From: Siphonodentalium dalli
Lineage: Eukaryota > Mollusca > Scaphopoda > Gadilida > Siphonodentaliidae
Length of the DNA: 64,000 bases
Direction of reading: 5' to 3'
NCBI GenBank assembly: GCA_032622095.1
Contig: CP136065.1
Location: forward strand, 110,091,195 to 110,155,194
Below, piece after piece: positions 1 through 10,634 of this stretch (position 1 is the stretch's first letter; each line of letters begins with the position of its first letter). Under the pieces are notes generated by a model, which was not told the DNA's origin, ran no database searches, and saw only the letters and a list, made by a program, of their open reading frames with translations. Position numbers and translations under genes: made by a program.

Positions 1-1135
1 GTATTCTACGAAATTATAAAATTGGTGACTGAGGGTACGAGTTGACTTTGTTGTGGAAACTTTTGCAAGAGTTTACGTTACTCACAAGCGGCGACAGTCT
101 TTTGTATACGAGTTGACTCGTGATGTAGAAACCATGTACGTGCGAGTCGATCAAATCGTTCAAGATATGTTTCCCATGATAATAGTTGCACTCGACATAA
201 TATGCAATTGTGACTCGGGTATGAGTTGACTAAGTCTGATCATTCGTAAGTAAAATCATTGGGTCAACATTTAAACGTACGTTAATTGTCACCCGTCCAT
301 AAACAGTTTGCCCCACGCACAGTGACAATCCCACCACAGTGTACGAGCTGTCTTAGTTTATGAAAACTTTTCAATGATTGAACCAGCTTATCTGAACATC
401 TGGGTACGAGTTGACTCAATATATAGAAATCGCGTTACCATAACTATATCGACGGTGATTCAGAGCAAAACGAATATGATAAACTCAAAGTGACTCAGGT
501 TGTGAGTTGACTTAGTTTTTGATAATTGTACAAGGTGTATACTACGAAATTGTAAAATTTGTGACTCGGGGAACGAGTTGACTTTGTTGTGGAAAATTGT
601 GCAAACGGCGACAGTCTATAGTATACGAATTGACTCGGGGTGTAAAAACTATTCACCCATATACTATACGAGTCGAACCAAGCGTTAAAACATGTTTCCC
701 ATGATAGTAGTTTCACTTGATATATGCAATTGCGACTCGGGGTACGAGATAACTAAGTCTGATCATTTGCAAGTGAATTGTTGGGTCAATTAAACGTACG
801 TTGCCATCCGTCCATAAACAGTTTGCCCCATGCATAGTGACACTTCCCCCATCCAGTGTGCAAGTTGACTTAGTTTTTGAACACTTGGCAATAATTGAAT
901 CAACCGATCTTAACATCTTGGTACGAGTTGACTGGATATATAGAAATCGAGTGACGATATCTAGATCGACGCTATCTCTGAGCAAAACATGCGAAAGTGT
1001 CCATAAAATAATATAATACTTGCTTGCTACAGTGTATGTATGAATTTGTATATAAACTTGTGAATCATCCTATGAAATTGTCACTCAATCACTCGGGGGA
1101 AGTGGTGACTTAGTCAGCGAATAGTGTGTACTATA
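1..1135. repeat. Degenerate ~530-bp tandem array with recurring TACGAGTTGACT motif
   Basis: Two full units and the start of a third are visible: the phrase ctacgaaatt recurs near 6 and 542, and a decayed form (ctatgaaatt) near 1071. Inside each unit the motif TACGAGTTGACT or a 1-3 base variant recurs every 50-120 bases, for example near 37, 109, 220, 403, 503, 572, 626, 743, 859 and 921. Further remnants lie at about 3240-3400 and 3660-3800. The last one shares a long stretch with 880-1015, including aaacatgcgaaagtgtccat. The array was therefore probably continuous before the Penelope-like element and a MITE entered it. I see no coding potential; the short reading frames here are chance. Confidence 0.7.
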
Positions 1136-2854
1136 AATGACTCCATCGGCACATCAACGTACATTGATGTACATATACGTTGGACATCACCCATAAACAC
1201 ACACCCTGGCGACCCCACGCAGTGTCTTATGAATGTTCTCAAACCTCGTCCGGCTAAGTTCTACCTTCTTCCCAAAATTCATAAGCAGTCCGTCCCAGGA
1301 AGACCGATTGTTTCTGGTATCGGGAGTGTAACGGAAAAAGCATCAAAACATGTTGACAGCGTGTTGAAACCTATTGTACAGAACTCAAATAGCTTCGTTA
1401 AGGACACTACTGATTTTCTGAACAAGCTGTCCGCCGTCAACGATGTTGGAAATAACACTTTACTGGTCACAATGGACGTTACTTCGTTGTATTCTAACAT
1501 ACCCCATAATGATGGCTTGGATGCAGTCGCGCGGAGTCTTAATCAAGCTGGCTTGGATGAATCATCACAAGAATTCGTCACGAAATTATGCAAATTCATT
1601 CTTGAACATAACTACTTTGCCTTCGGTGATCAGTTTTATGTTCGAAAAATGGGAACAGCAATGGGTACACCGATGGCCCCCCAGTACGCGAATGTGTTTA
1701 TGGCCGACCTCGAGGAGAAATTTCTGGAGACCCAGACCCTTAAACCGCGCATGTATCTGCGTTTCATTGATGATGTATTCATGCTCTGGGACCATGGCGT
1801 TGAATCGCTGGAAAAATTCGCCGATGAGTTGAATGAATTCCACCCAACAATTAAGTTCACCATGGAACATTCATCATCTGTTATAAACTTTCTGGACGTC
1901 AAGGTAAAAATTTCCGACGGCCAGATAAACACAGAAGTGTATAGAAAACTTACCGACAGATATACTTACCTCCATCCTACGAGTTTCCACCCGAATCACA
2001 CTAAGCGTTCTGTTGTCTACAGCCAAAGTCTGAGGTATTCGCGCATTAATTCCGATGAGACGACCCGTGATGACCAACTTAAAACATTATCATCTGCGTT
2101 CGCCGAGCTTGGGTATGATAGAAAACTTGTACAGAGAGAGGTGGACAAAGCGAAAGCAAAGGACAGGAAGGATTTGCTCACATACAACACAAAGGGACTG
2201 TCCGATCGCGTTCCGCTTGTAGTGACATACCACCCTCGTTTAGAGAAATTACGAAACATTGTTACGGAGTCGCATGATATGCTTACTGATGACAATTACT
2301 TGGCGAAGGTATTCCCAGAAAAACCAATAGTCGCTACTCGCCAACCACCTAATTTAAAATGTAAAATTGTGTCATCTTCCGTTAACTCTGGTGGAAACAA
2401 TATACATACAGGAACAAGTCCTTGCGGAAGACCCAGGTGCGAGACGTGCTCACTCATCTGTAATAATGATATTTACACAAAATCCGGTCGGAAATTCAAC
2501 CCCTCCGGATCATATTCTTGTGTGTCGAGTGGAATTGTTTACTATATGTCGTGTGCGAAATGTCCCACTGTGCATTACATTGGTGAGACGGGACAGCAGT
2601 TAAGTAACAGAATAACAGGACATAGACAAAACATTCGTTCACGAGATGCTGGAATACCCACAGCTGTCCACTTTGGCGCACCAGGACACTCTGTTTCAGA
2701 CATGCGGGTACAAGTACTCCAAGGTGGACTGGACAATACTTCCCAGAGACGAATTACTGAACAAAGATTTATCCAAATGTTTGACAGTCTGAATTCCGGG
2801 ATAAACAGGGACGCTGGGTTCATGGCCTCGTGGCGCACCGCATCTGGACATTAA
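1124..2854 (+). CDS. Penelope-like retroelement: reverse transcriptase plus GIY-YIG endonuclease, 5'-truncated
   Basis: The 576-residue frame is a Penelope-like element (PLE) polyprotein that copies RNA and nicks target DNA for its own insertion. The RT part shows KFYLLPKIHK (residues 46-54), the first catalytic Asp in MDVTSLYSNIP (D118), the PLE-typical GTAMGTPMAPQYAN (177-190) and the catalytic FIDD box (D216, D217). A Cys cluster CGRPRCETC (434-442) precedes a GIY-YIG domain with VYYMSC...HYIGETG (472-490), R496, H500 and a downstream Glu (TEQRF, about 546). PLE proteins are often longer, and the first ~28 residues resemble the flanking tandem array rather than a PLE. The true element probably begins near 1200 and lacks its N-terminal part, so the ATG at 1124 is unlikely to be native. 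No stop or frameshift interrupts the rest, suggesting a fairly young copy. Confidence 0.92.
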   Translation: MCTINDSIGTSTYIDVHIRWTSPINTHPGDPTQCLMNVLKPRPAKFYLLPKIHKQSVPGRPIVSGIGSVTEKASKHVDSVLKPIVQNSNSFVKDTTDFLNKLSAVNDVGNNTLLVTMDVTSLYSNIPHNDGLDAVARSLNQAGLDESSQEFVTKLCKFILEHNYFAFGDQFYVRKMGTAMGTPMAPQYANVFMADLEEKFLETQTLKPRMYLRFIDDVFMLWDHGVESLEKFADELNEFHPTIKFTMEHSSSVINFLDVKVKISDGQINTEVYRKLTDRYTYLHPTSFHPNHTKRSVVYSQSLRYSRINSDETTRDDQLKTLSSAFAELGYDRKLVQREVDKAKAKDRKDLLTYNTKGLSDRVPLVVTYHPRLEKLRNIVTESHDMLTDDNYLAKVFPEKPIVATRQPPNLKCKIVSSSVNSGGNNIHTGTSPCGRPRCETCSLICNNDIYTKSGRKFNPSGSYSCVSSGIVYYMSCAKCPTVHYIGETGQQLSNRITGHRQNIRSRDAGIPTAVHFGAPGHSVSDMRVQVLQGGLDNTSQRRITEQRFIQMFDSLNSGINRDAGFMASWRTASGH

Positions 2855-3059
2855 TAATAACGATAGATACACGTATAGGCCTACACATCTGTGGAAACGC
2901 GCGTTCTTATTGTTCAAATTGTAAGACTAACTTTTTGGCGCGAAAAAACAACATATATAACGTTATCATCAAGGAGATGTCACCAAGGGTTGTGTGACGT
3001 TGACGTTACGCCTAACTTTGTTCAACTGTATCTTGATGTAACTCCATTTGCATATATAC

Positions 3060-3093
3060 CTGAGGAAGGGGAAACCCGAAAGCTCGTATGTTA
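3060..3093 (+). ncRNA. Hammerhead-ribozyme-like core in the Penelope 3' region
   Basis: About 200 bases after the RT stop codon, CTGAGGA (3060-3066) is followed by a short GGG/CCC hairpin and GAAA (3078-3081). AGC can then pair with GTT ahead of TA (3092-3093). That is the order of a hammerhead core (CUGANGA, stem II, GAAA, short stem III, UH). Terminal hammerheads are known in Penelope-like elements. I could not find a convincing stem I, so activity is unproven. Confidence 0.4.
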
Positions 3094-3133
3094 AATACAT
3101 AAAATAGGTCTTAAAAGGTGTTACTCTTCATAT

Positions 3134-3134
3134 T

Positions 3135-3188
<54 letters not shown>
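3134..3188. repeat. (TA)n microsatellite
   Basis: An uninterrupted TA run lies just past the Penelope 3' region and probably marks the element's downstream junction. Confidence 0.95.
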
Positions 3189-3191
<3 letters not shown>

Positions 3192-3400
3192 GGTATAGTT
3201 GACTTACTAAATTTGATTTAGTAAATTAAAAACTTGTAATAATTTAATTTACCTGCTAATCAGGTACGAGTTGACTCATTACATAGACTCGTGGGGCCCC
3301 CATGTAATGGCCCGATTCGTTAAGCTTTACACCTAGGGTATGAGTTGACTAAATAGTCGTGACTCGGAGCAAAACCTACATGCGAACATGCATAATAAAC

Positions 3401-3655
3401 TTAAAGAGGGATAATCCGAATTAACGCTCCCAAATTACTATTTCCTTTGCTTCGGTGGTAAAAAAAAAATTCGAGTCGAGGAACCCACCCATCAAAGCTC
3501 AGAGTGATTAGATATCGATTTTTGAAATTAATTATTTCTGGAGATATGTACTTTTTCCGCCTGGAAAATTTTCGTCAAGGTGACGGTCTCGGACCTAATT
3601 GCGGATGAAGAATTGATAACTCTAAAATCAAGTGGCTTTGGTTTGTGTGTATATA
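3401..3655. mobile_element. TTAA-flanked foldback MITE, partial copy
   Basis: Starts TTAAAGAGGGATAATCCGA, a diverged form of the TTAAAGGTACTCAATCCGA terminus of the complete copy at 8313-8614. It shares the internal blocks tttgcttcggtggtaaaaa, attcgagtcgaggaaccca and ataactctaaaatcaagtgg. No right terminal repeat is visible before the tandem-array sequence resumes near 3660. Confidence 0.65.
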
Positions 3656-4004
3656 TTTTCCGGCCATGAACACTTTGCAATAACATCGGCGACTTTGGTA
3701 CGAGTTGACTCGATGTATAGAATCGTGTTATACGATATCGAGATCGACAGTAATTCAGAGCAAAACATGCGAAAGTGTCCATAAAATAATATGATAGACT
3801 CAACGTGGTGTAAATACAACGGAGACATCTGGATTAATTATTAAAAGCGTGTTAATTGCCAACTGGTGTAGGTGTGAGGATTATAGAATTACAATCTCAA
3901 ATAGGACAGTCCAAAATTGTTGAAACAACAAACAATGGTTCATTACGCCACCTGTGGTGTTTCTAGCTTCTGTGAGTTTGATATTGTGTGGTGGACAGGG
4001 CGAA

Positions 4005-4475
4005 TGTATTCTTGGAGATTTTGTGTACCTTACTTAATCGTACCGATAGAATCACGTAGATGCCGAAATTGTAAAGTTAACGCCACCGGTGTATAATATG
4101 TTTATGAAAATATGATAAATCGTATCGATAGTCAGGACAGGCTGAAATTGTAAACTTAATATTAAAGTCACCGGTGTAATAATATGTTGTTGAAAATATA
4201 AATAATTTGTTAGACTGAAAATAATATATAACCCATTGGGAGCCCCTGATGTATTCTTGTTTGTACCTTACTCAATCGTACCGATAGAATCACGTAGATG
4301 CTTAAATTGTAAAGTTAACGCCACCGGTGTATAATACGTTTTTGAAAATGTGTTAAATCGTATCGATAGAGTCAGGACAGGCTGAAATTGTAAACTTTAA
4401 GTCACTTGTTGTTGAAAATATAAATAATCTGATAGACTGAAAATAATGTGTAACCCATTGAGAACCCCTGGTTTA
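4005..4475. repeat. Tandem duplication, ~245-bp unit
   Basis: Unit one (about 4005-4250) and unit two (about 4251-4475) both run from gtattctt through cgtaccgatagaatcacgta, gccaccggtgtataata and aggacaggctgaaattgtaa to acccattg(g/a)gagc/aacccctg. Unit two carries small deletions. No gene is visible in it. Confidence 0.8.
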
Positions 4476-4994
4476 GTGAAGTGCATTGTGGGAAGTTTAA
4501 TTGTTATTTTCCTCCATCTTTATTTTCTGGAATTATCACCAAGATTTCTCCACTCTATTCTCTTAAAATGTACCCTGGTCGGTCATATTCTTTTGATAAT
4601 TCTATCTAAATACATCTTAGCTACTATTCGGATCTGCTGTCCCGGTCGAAGAAGGTTTAGTTTGACCAAAACGGCTATTGACAAAAGTTTGTTTACAAAA
4701 ATTGAGCATACTCAATGACCCGTACTGCCGTAGGCCGTACACGCTGTAAATTTTTTATCGAAAACAAATTCAATTTCTTCCATCTAAAACATAATTACCC
4801 GCTGAACTCTGTCATTTTAAGAATATAGTAGTATTACACACATACACACCAAGTTTCAGCTCAAAATTTTGAAAAATGACAGTTTTATAGACATAAATCG
4901 ATTTGAATGGCAAATCCAATGTTAAATTTTATCATCGAAAAAAAAAAATCATTTCTTCAATCTAGGAAATAATTACGTGCTGTACCGGTTCTAC

Positions 4995-5800
4995 CTGATA
5001 TTTGTGTGACAGTACAGTCGCGTTACTTTATACGTCAACATTGGTCATTATCACTCGACAAATTTATTTCGGTCTATCGTATCAACCCCTATTTTTGATA
5101 TTTTGCCCCCGCGTAGCCTGACTAAGTGTCTTTATCGCTCCACTAATTTGTATCGTTTCATCGGTATGAATTCCATATCCAATTATCCACATATAACCAA
5201 CCCAACCTCTAATCCCGGTGCAATTTATTTATTTATTTCATCGGTATATAGTCATGTTACGTAATATTTTATCTCGTGATACTTGTACTTATATGTGTAT
5301 GGTATTACTATAGTATACCGTATATGTATATCAATTGCTATTCCTTTCTATATAATCCTGGTGCCAACTATAGAGATAATTTCAGACCCCCCCCCCCCCC
5401 AATTTTATATAATTGCTGCTTTAGTAGAGTCACGATGCATTACATGGCAACATCGATCCACTAATTTATGTCAGTTCATCAACTTCATCGGTACAAACCT
5501 CTTTTTTCTCCGAGTCCATATAACCAACCCAACATCTTATAGAACTCCATAAATGACTATTCTGGCACTATATAGAGATGACTAAGATTCTGACACTCCC
5601 CTATTTTATAGCCTTGTTGCAACAGTAGAGTTGATATGCATAATATGTCAACATTGGTTGTTATTGCTCTACAAATTTATATCGGTTCAACCCTTATTTC
5701 CCTGTATCACCCACCCCTCCCTCAGTTTAATTTTTCATTTGTATTATAGTCTCGTCACATACACATTTTATCTTTTGTAACTTTTGCTTCAACGCGTCGA
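4995..5800. repeat. Three degenerate copies of a dispersed repeat (also at ~30.5 kb)
   Basis: Three stretches (about 4995-5160, 5395-5530, 5550-5720) share the phrases gtcaacattggt(c/t)(a/g)ttat and ctc(g/t)acaaattta. The same phrases recur at 30535-30735. Downstream, both loci continue with a related block (aggtcccaa..caaggtcc..aaatcccca) that leads into the gatgtgaggtttaatga minisatellite. A poly-C run sits at 5389-5400. No coding sequence is supported. Confidence 0.6.
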
Positions 5801-5998
5801 GATCCGCTGCAGACAATACAAAACTGACACCATTTTGAAATGTAAGCAGGCTTCAAACTCATCTTATCCAAGAAAAACTCTGGTTACATAACAAATTTGT
5901 GTATAAGGTGTACGCGCATTTGTTGCGTTAAAAACCAAAGGTCCCAAGTCAAGGTCCAAATCCCCAACACACTGATGTGAGGTTTAACTCCATCTAAA

Positions 5999-6131
5999 TA
6001 CAGTAATGTCCAAAGTAATTGATCACTTAACCATAGCAAAATTGTGTGTATTTTTTCATGATTCTAAATCCTGAAAAATTACCCATAATTATGCTGTGGT
6101 TAAAGGGTCAATTACTTTGGGCATTACTGTA
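5999..6131. mobile_element. Palindromic TA-flanked MITE, copy 1
   Basis: Begins TACAGTAATGTCCAAAGTAA and ends with its inverse, TTACTTTGGGCATTACTGTA. The arms extend almost to the centre, so the whole ~133 bp can fold back. TA at both edges matches a Tc1/mariner-type target. It sits inside a minisatellite unit (see 30990-31160 for units without it). Confidence 0.8.
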
Positions 6132-6173
6132 ACCAATATAAGGATTTGAGGTTTAATGATAACTCAATCATCA

Positions 6174-6311
6174 TACAGTAATGTTCAAAGCAATTGACCA
6201 CTTAACCACAGCAGAATAATGGGTAATTTGAGGATTGTAAATGCTGAAAAAATACCCATAATTCTGCTGTGGTTAACCGTTAAGTGGTCAATTACTTTGG
6301 GCATTACTGTA
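6174..6311. mobile_element. Palindromic TA-flanked MITE, copy 2
   Basis: Same terminal sequence and fold as copy 1, ~138 bp. Flanked on both sides by the same host repeat (accaatataaggatttgagg). Confidence 0.8.
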
Positions 6312-6353
6312 ACCAATATAAGGATTTGAGGTTTAATGATAACTCAATCCTCA

Positions 6354-6486
6354 TACAGTAATGTCCAAAGTAATTGACCACTTGACCACAGCAAAATTAT
6401 TGGTAAATTTTCAGGATTTCAAATCCTGAAAAATTACCAATAATTCTGATGTGGTTAAGTGGTCAATTACTTTGGGTATTACTGTA
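6354..6486. mobile_element. Palindromic TA-flanked MITE, copy 3
   Basis: Third copy, ~133 bp. The centre reads tttcaggatttcaaatcctgaaa, a near-perfect inverted junction. The downstream host repeat resumes as accaatacaaggatgtgagg. Confidence 0.8.
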
Positions 6487-6539
6487 ACCAATACAAGGAT
6501 GTGAGGTTTAATGAGAACTCCATCCACATAACTAATAAT

Positions 6540-7110
6540 TATGTGTGAAAATTAAAACAAAACAAAATAAATTCCATGATGGCGTCCAATATGGACTGCC
6601 TAATTTTGCTCCAAAACATGTATATTCAATATATGGATGTTTATTGGGGTAAACCGATTATTTCAATGATATTTTCATTAACTGGGATCCAAAACCCGAC
6701 TTACGGGAGCGTGCGACTGTATCTTAAGCATATGTGCCTATTTAATGAGCCAACAATTGGAATCCCAACAGAGAAGATTGGCGTGGGTCCCTTGCGCGAT
6801 CTGTCCATCGAAAACTATTTAGACATCTCAATAAGTTAATATACAGAATAGATACATCTATTGCCTGAGTGACTAATATTTATATTTGTTACAATGAGGT
6901 CAAATAGTTGCGAAGCCAGCACCACAATTCTTTCCCTCCATAGTAAATCTTAAAACAACTTCTAAAGAATTAATAATTCACCTTGTATTTGGTGTGAAGC
7001 GTCCTTGGTTAACTGGAGTTCAGATTTGTTAACATCACGTCACCAAGGTAATTACTTGCGAAGCCACAGCCACAACTAGTTCCCTCCATAGTAATTCTCA
7101 AAACAACTTC
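6540..7110. other. No gene recognised
   Basis: Open frames here (for example 6576-6839) show no recognisable domain. The block gcgaagccagcaccacaattctttccctccatagtaa near 6910 recurs in diverged form near 7055, a small local duplication. Confidence 0.5.
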
Positions 7111-7760
7111 TTAAAGGGGTACTGTACCCCAATTTCAATAAATTCCCAGTGACAATAGCGATCTAATATGAATATTATATTATAAAATAACTAATTTGAG
7201 TCGACGATGTCTACTGAAAACGTTCCGGTTAACAGGCTATCGTAAAAGTAAAATTGAATTATTTAATATAAATTCATTTATGGCTGGAGTCATAAAATGG
7301 AGAATTATGCCATTACGAGTTACCGTTCTTGAAATCGCATATGTTGCGTGTCTTTTATCGACGGCCATTTGCGAACATTATTGACTTGCAAACAAAACAT
7401 GTTACCTGCAAAAGAAGGCATTTATAACCGATTCGGGGAAAAAGGAGAAAGAAACAAGAGTCATAAAGCGTCAAGTATTGTATAGGGAGTGAGATTGTTC
7501 GATGGAAGAGATTGAATGCATCAATCGAGCTGTGAGCAATGAACTTCCGGTGCTTCCTGCGATCTGCGTCTTCTCCGGTGAAGGTCAAAAACATGGCGCG
7601 TAGTTTGAAATCGTAATATTTTTGTTTCCAAGATCAATATTTTCTTCGCTAAATTAGGTTTATACGAAACTCATATAACACGAACACAATCTAACTTGAA
7701 AGTTATTTCAATGGGAGTAAATCAAAAAATCGCCTATCTTAGTGTACAGTACCACTTTAA
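7111..7760. mobile_element. 650-bp TTAA-flanked non-autonomous DNA transposon
   Basis: Starts TTAAAGGGGTACTGTACCCC and ends GTGTACAGTACCACTTTAA, i.e. TTAA on both sides of a ~16-bp imperfect terminal inverted repeat (AGGGGTACTGTAC...). TTAA target duplication is the hallmark of piggyBac-like insertion, although these termini are not a textbook piggyBac end. The interior has no recognisable transposase. Confidence 0.65.
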
Positions 7761-7804
7761 GAACCAGGTCAGTCGCGCAATTATTGGAAGAGCCACGGTC
7801 ATCA

Positions 7805-7950
7805 TTTTTTAAAAACCAAATGTTACATTTAAATTATTGCTTTATTTAACAAAAATTATTGCTTTATTTAACAAAAAAATTTTAAAAACCAAATGTTACA
7901 TTTAAATTATTGCTTTATTTAACAAAAATTATTGCTTTATTTAACAAAAA
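7805..7950. repeat. Nested AT-rich tandem duplication
   Basis: The block ttattgctttatttaacaaa is doubled, and the doubled block together with the preceding aaaaccaaatgttacattta is itself repeated. The result is a two-level tandem repeat. Confidence 0.85.
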
Positions 7951-8312
7951 TGAGAAAATTAACTTTTACTACTTGCTAAATTTTATCTTTTAATTATTTC
8001 ATTTAAATTTTAGTATTTACAGTATACTATGTCCAAGTCTTTATAATCTGTTGAGTGACACCACAGTCGTTTACTTTGTTAGTAATAATTTGAAGGATTA
8101 CTTGTTTAAACGCAATTGTTATCAAAATATTTTATGTATTTTTTATAATTTCTATTTATATGTAATAGCATAATCTTGGTGGCGTTACCATTTCTGACTA
8201 TGGTTTTCTTGTATTGTCTTACGGGCGATTGCAGGAAAAACGTTCACTAAGCAGTGTGTATGGTGTCACTTCATTGCAGGTTAATTGACTATAATTGTTT
8301 GGGACTTACCTT

Positions 8313-8614
8313 TTAAAGGTACTCAATCCGATCAGGCGCTCCTATATTACTATTTATTTGGCTTCGGGTGGTAAAAAATATTTGACAAAGTGGTAACAAC
8401 TTGATTTTAGAGTTATCCATCTTACAGCCGCAATTTGTCCGTTTTTAGCACGTGGTACTCGAAAAGATTGGGCCACAAACAACAGAAACAACACATTTCA
8501 AACATCGATATCTAATCAATCTGAGCTTTGATGGGTGGGTTCCTCGACTCGAATCAAATCGAAACCAAAGAAATAGTAGTTTAGGAGTGTCTGATCGGAT
8601 TGAGTACCTTTAAT
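8313..8614. mobile_element. TTAA-flanked foldback MITE, complete copy
   Basis: TTAA at 8313-8316 and 8611-8614 bounds ~302 bp. The left end AGGTACTCAATCCGATCAG is matched by the inverse CTGATCGGATTGAGTACCT on the right, and homology of the arms continues inward (ctatttctttggcttcg and its inverse). This is the reference copy for the partial ones at 3401, 31764, 33085 and 50189. Confidence 0.85.
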
Positions 8615-8636
8615 ATGGAACTTGTATTTTATGAAC

Positions 8637-10634
8637 AATTGATATCAACCGCGTCTATCTTTGGCACCAGATTGCCCTCTGTCGAACTAAGTGTATTCAT
8701 CGTTAATACTGCTTTATCCTAATATGGCTATTGCGGTTGTTATTTCATCAGTACCAGTATACTGTTTTTCATCATTCAATTCCACCTTCCTTATTGTGTG
8801 ACATTCCCCGTGTCATGTTACCTCTTTGCGCCAATCTTCTCACATATCTATCTGATCTGACAATAAACGCTCTTTATTAATCATGCAATTTATCAGCTCG
8901 GAGGGCTGAGTGGAGAAAGAAGAAGGCAGCTGTTTGTCGACTGGCTGCCCCTTCCCACTGGACTGCGAAGACTGTTGGTCGCCTGCGTACCACCGATGAT
9001 GGTACCGGAAGTCCAGTCCGGGAGAGGTCTGAGAGACGTCCAGACAACCCCTCCCCGCTGGAGTGCTGACTGACGTAACCCAGCAAGCTGCCGCTGCTGA
9101 TGCCGTGATGAAGACTCTTCCGGAATACATCAACCAGGAGTCATCCATCGCCATCACGACCAGCATCACCAACAACAACAGCATCGGATCCTACTCGGCG
9201 GCCGAGATTGAGAACATACTCAGATGTGCACAAGAGGACATAGCCAAATCTAAAGAAGAAATAGCCAAATCCAAAGCAGTTATGGCTATGTCATCACCTC
9301 CAACAGCAACAGACAACAGAAAGAAAAAGAAAGCATTTTTCATTTTATGTTCACCCCGTCATGTGCGATGTATCCCATTCTCATGACCTCATCCAAAATT
9401 TCCAAAGTGGGTTGTATGGGAGAGGCTTTGCCTCTTCTAAATCCTCCCAGGTCCGTTCCCCAAACCCCTAATAAAGAGCGAGGGCAACAGAGCACGTTAT
9501 ACATGTACAACCCGACTCTGCATGTGCCCACCCACATACTATGCCAATAAGTTGAAGTGATTACCATCTCTTTCTTGTCTTTCTCTGCCGCCTGTTATCC
9601 CGAACACTATATCTTCTTCCCTTTTCTCCCATATACACCTAACTCAGATTATGTTATATATCTCCAATTCTCCGAAAACCTTTATTTCCAATCCTTCCCA
9701 TCACTTATTGGGGACGGGGCATGTAGCCAAATGGGAGAATACTTCATATAAGCCATCGGGCTTGTCTGATAATTGTGTCCATAATTATATTAAGACTTCT
9801 ATTTTGCATTTATGTGTCATTTGTATATTATGTTATTTGTTTGGAATTGGAAATAAAAAAATGTTTATACTATTTACCATGCATGTACATGTGCACATCA
9901 CGAGGACTGTGCGCGCATTTGATTAAATCCACCAACGTGGTAAAACAAATTACACCAGAAACAGTCAGAAATGGAAAAAAAGAAGAGGGAATGATTTTGG
10001 CACAATGAATAAAGACCGTCCACCTTACATGTGTGAGAGACGTTTAACACATTAAAGGTGCGAAATAGCTGACATCAATGGCGTTATATATACCACTCTT
10101 CTTTCTCTGTGATATCATATATCGAGTATATATTTAATTTTTAACATCTTCTGTGAGATCTTGATTATTTTATATTAAAGAGGCCCTGTCGGATTGAACA
10201 TCATAAAACAACCATCAGAAAAATAATTATATCGGACCCAAGGCACGATATAATTAATATGAACTTGTGATGGCCAGATATCGACTATAAAAAGAAGAAG
10301 TTTTAATGCGTTTTGAAATTTTGCCAGCCTAGTAAAAATTACAATGATCGACTTGCATATTAATAAGCCCTTGTTAAGCATGTCTTGTATTTATTGAACC
10401 ATTTTAGTGTAAACATATTTAAAGGCACGGGCGGCGTTCTTTGCAGAAATATTCATATTTGTTCAAATCGCCATCAACAGAAGGAATATTAAAATATATA
10501 TAGCTTTGTTCATATGCCAAACATAATCAGCGCTAAATATTATATTGTCATCAAGACGTACGATGGTGTAGTAAACAAGAGCCTGCTCGTGTTAAAGAAG
10601 TTTTACATAACACAGCGCAATTCTAATCACACAC
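8637..10634. repeat. 1,998-bp tandem duplication, copy 1
   Basis: The unit runs from caattgatatcaaccgcgtc to its second occurrence at 10635, a constant offset of 1,998 bases. I spotted only two base differences between the copies (10136 versus 12134; 10575 versus 12573). It contains a GC-richer island at about 8890-9330 within AT-rich surroundings. The right end continues into copy 2 without spacer. Confidence 0.95.
9033..9386 (+). CDS. Unrecognised open frame in duplication copy 1
   Basis: An open frame of about 118 codons (no ATG near its start; first internal Met about 9108) encodes an Ala/Ser/Asn/Lys-rich product. It includes an AEIENILRCAQEDIAKSKEE helix-like stretch in which IAKSK recurs, followed by a basic RKKKK run. 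An adjoining frame (about 8886-9072) is Arg/Lys-rich and ends where this one begins. Together they coincide with the GC-rich island and could be an exon or gag-like remnant. I recognise no family, and function is unknown. Confidence 0.3.
   Translation, partial: ETSRQPLPAGVLTDVTQQAAAADAVMKTLPEYINQESSIAITTSITNNNSIGSYSAAEIENILRCAQEDIAKSKEEIAKSKAVMAMSSPPTATDNRKKKKAFFILCSPRHVRCIPFS

Noticed and set aside
9340-9567. Minus-strand frame and overlapping plus frames in the 2-kb duplication
   Set aside because: No conserved domain; shadows in low-constraint sequence, duplicated only because the DNA is.
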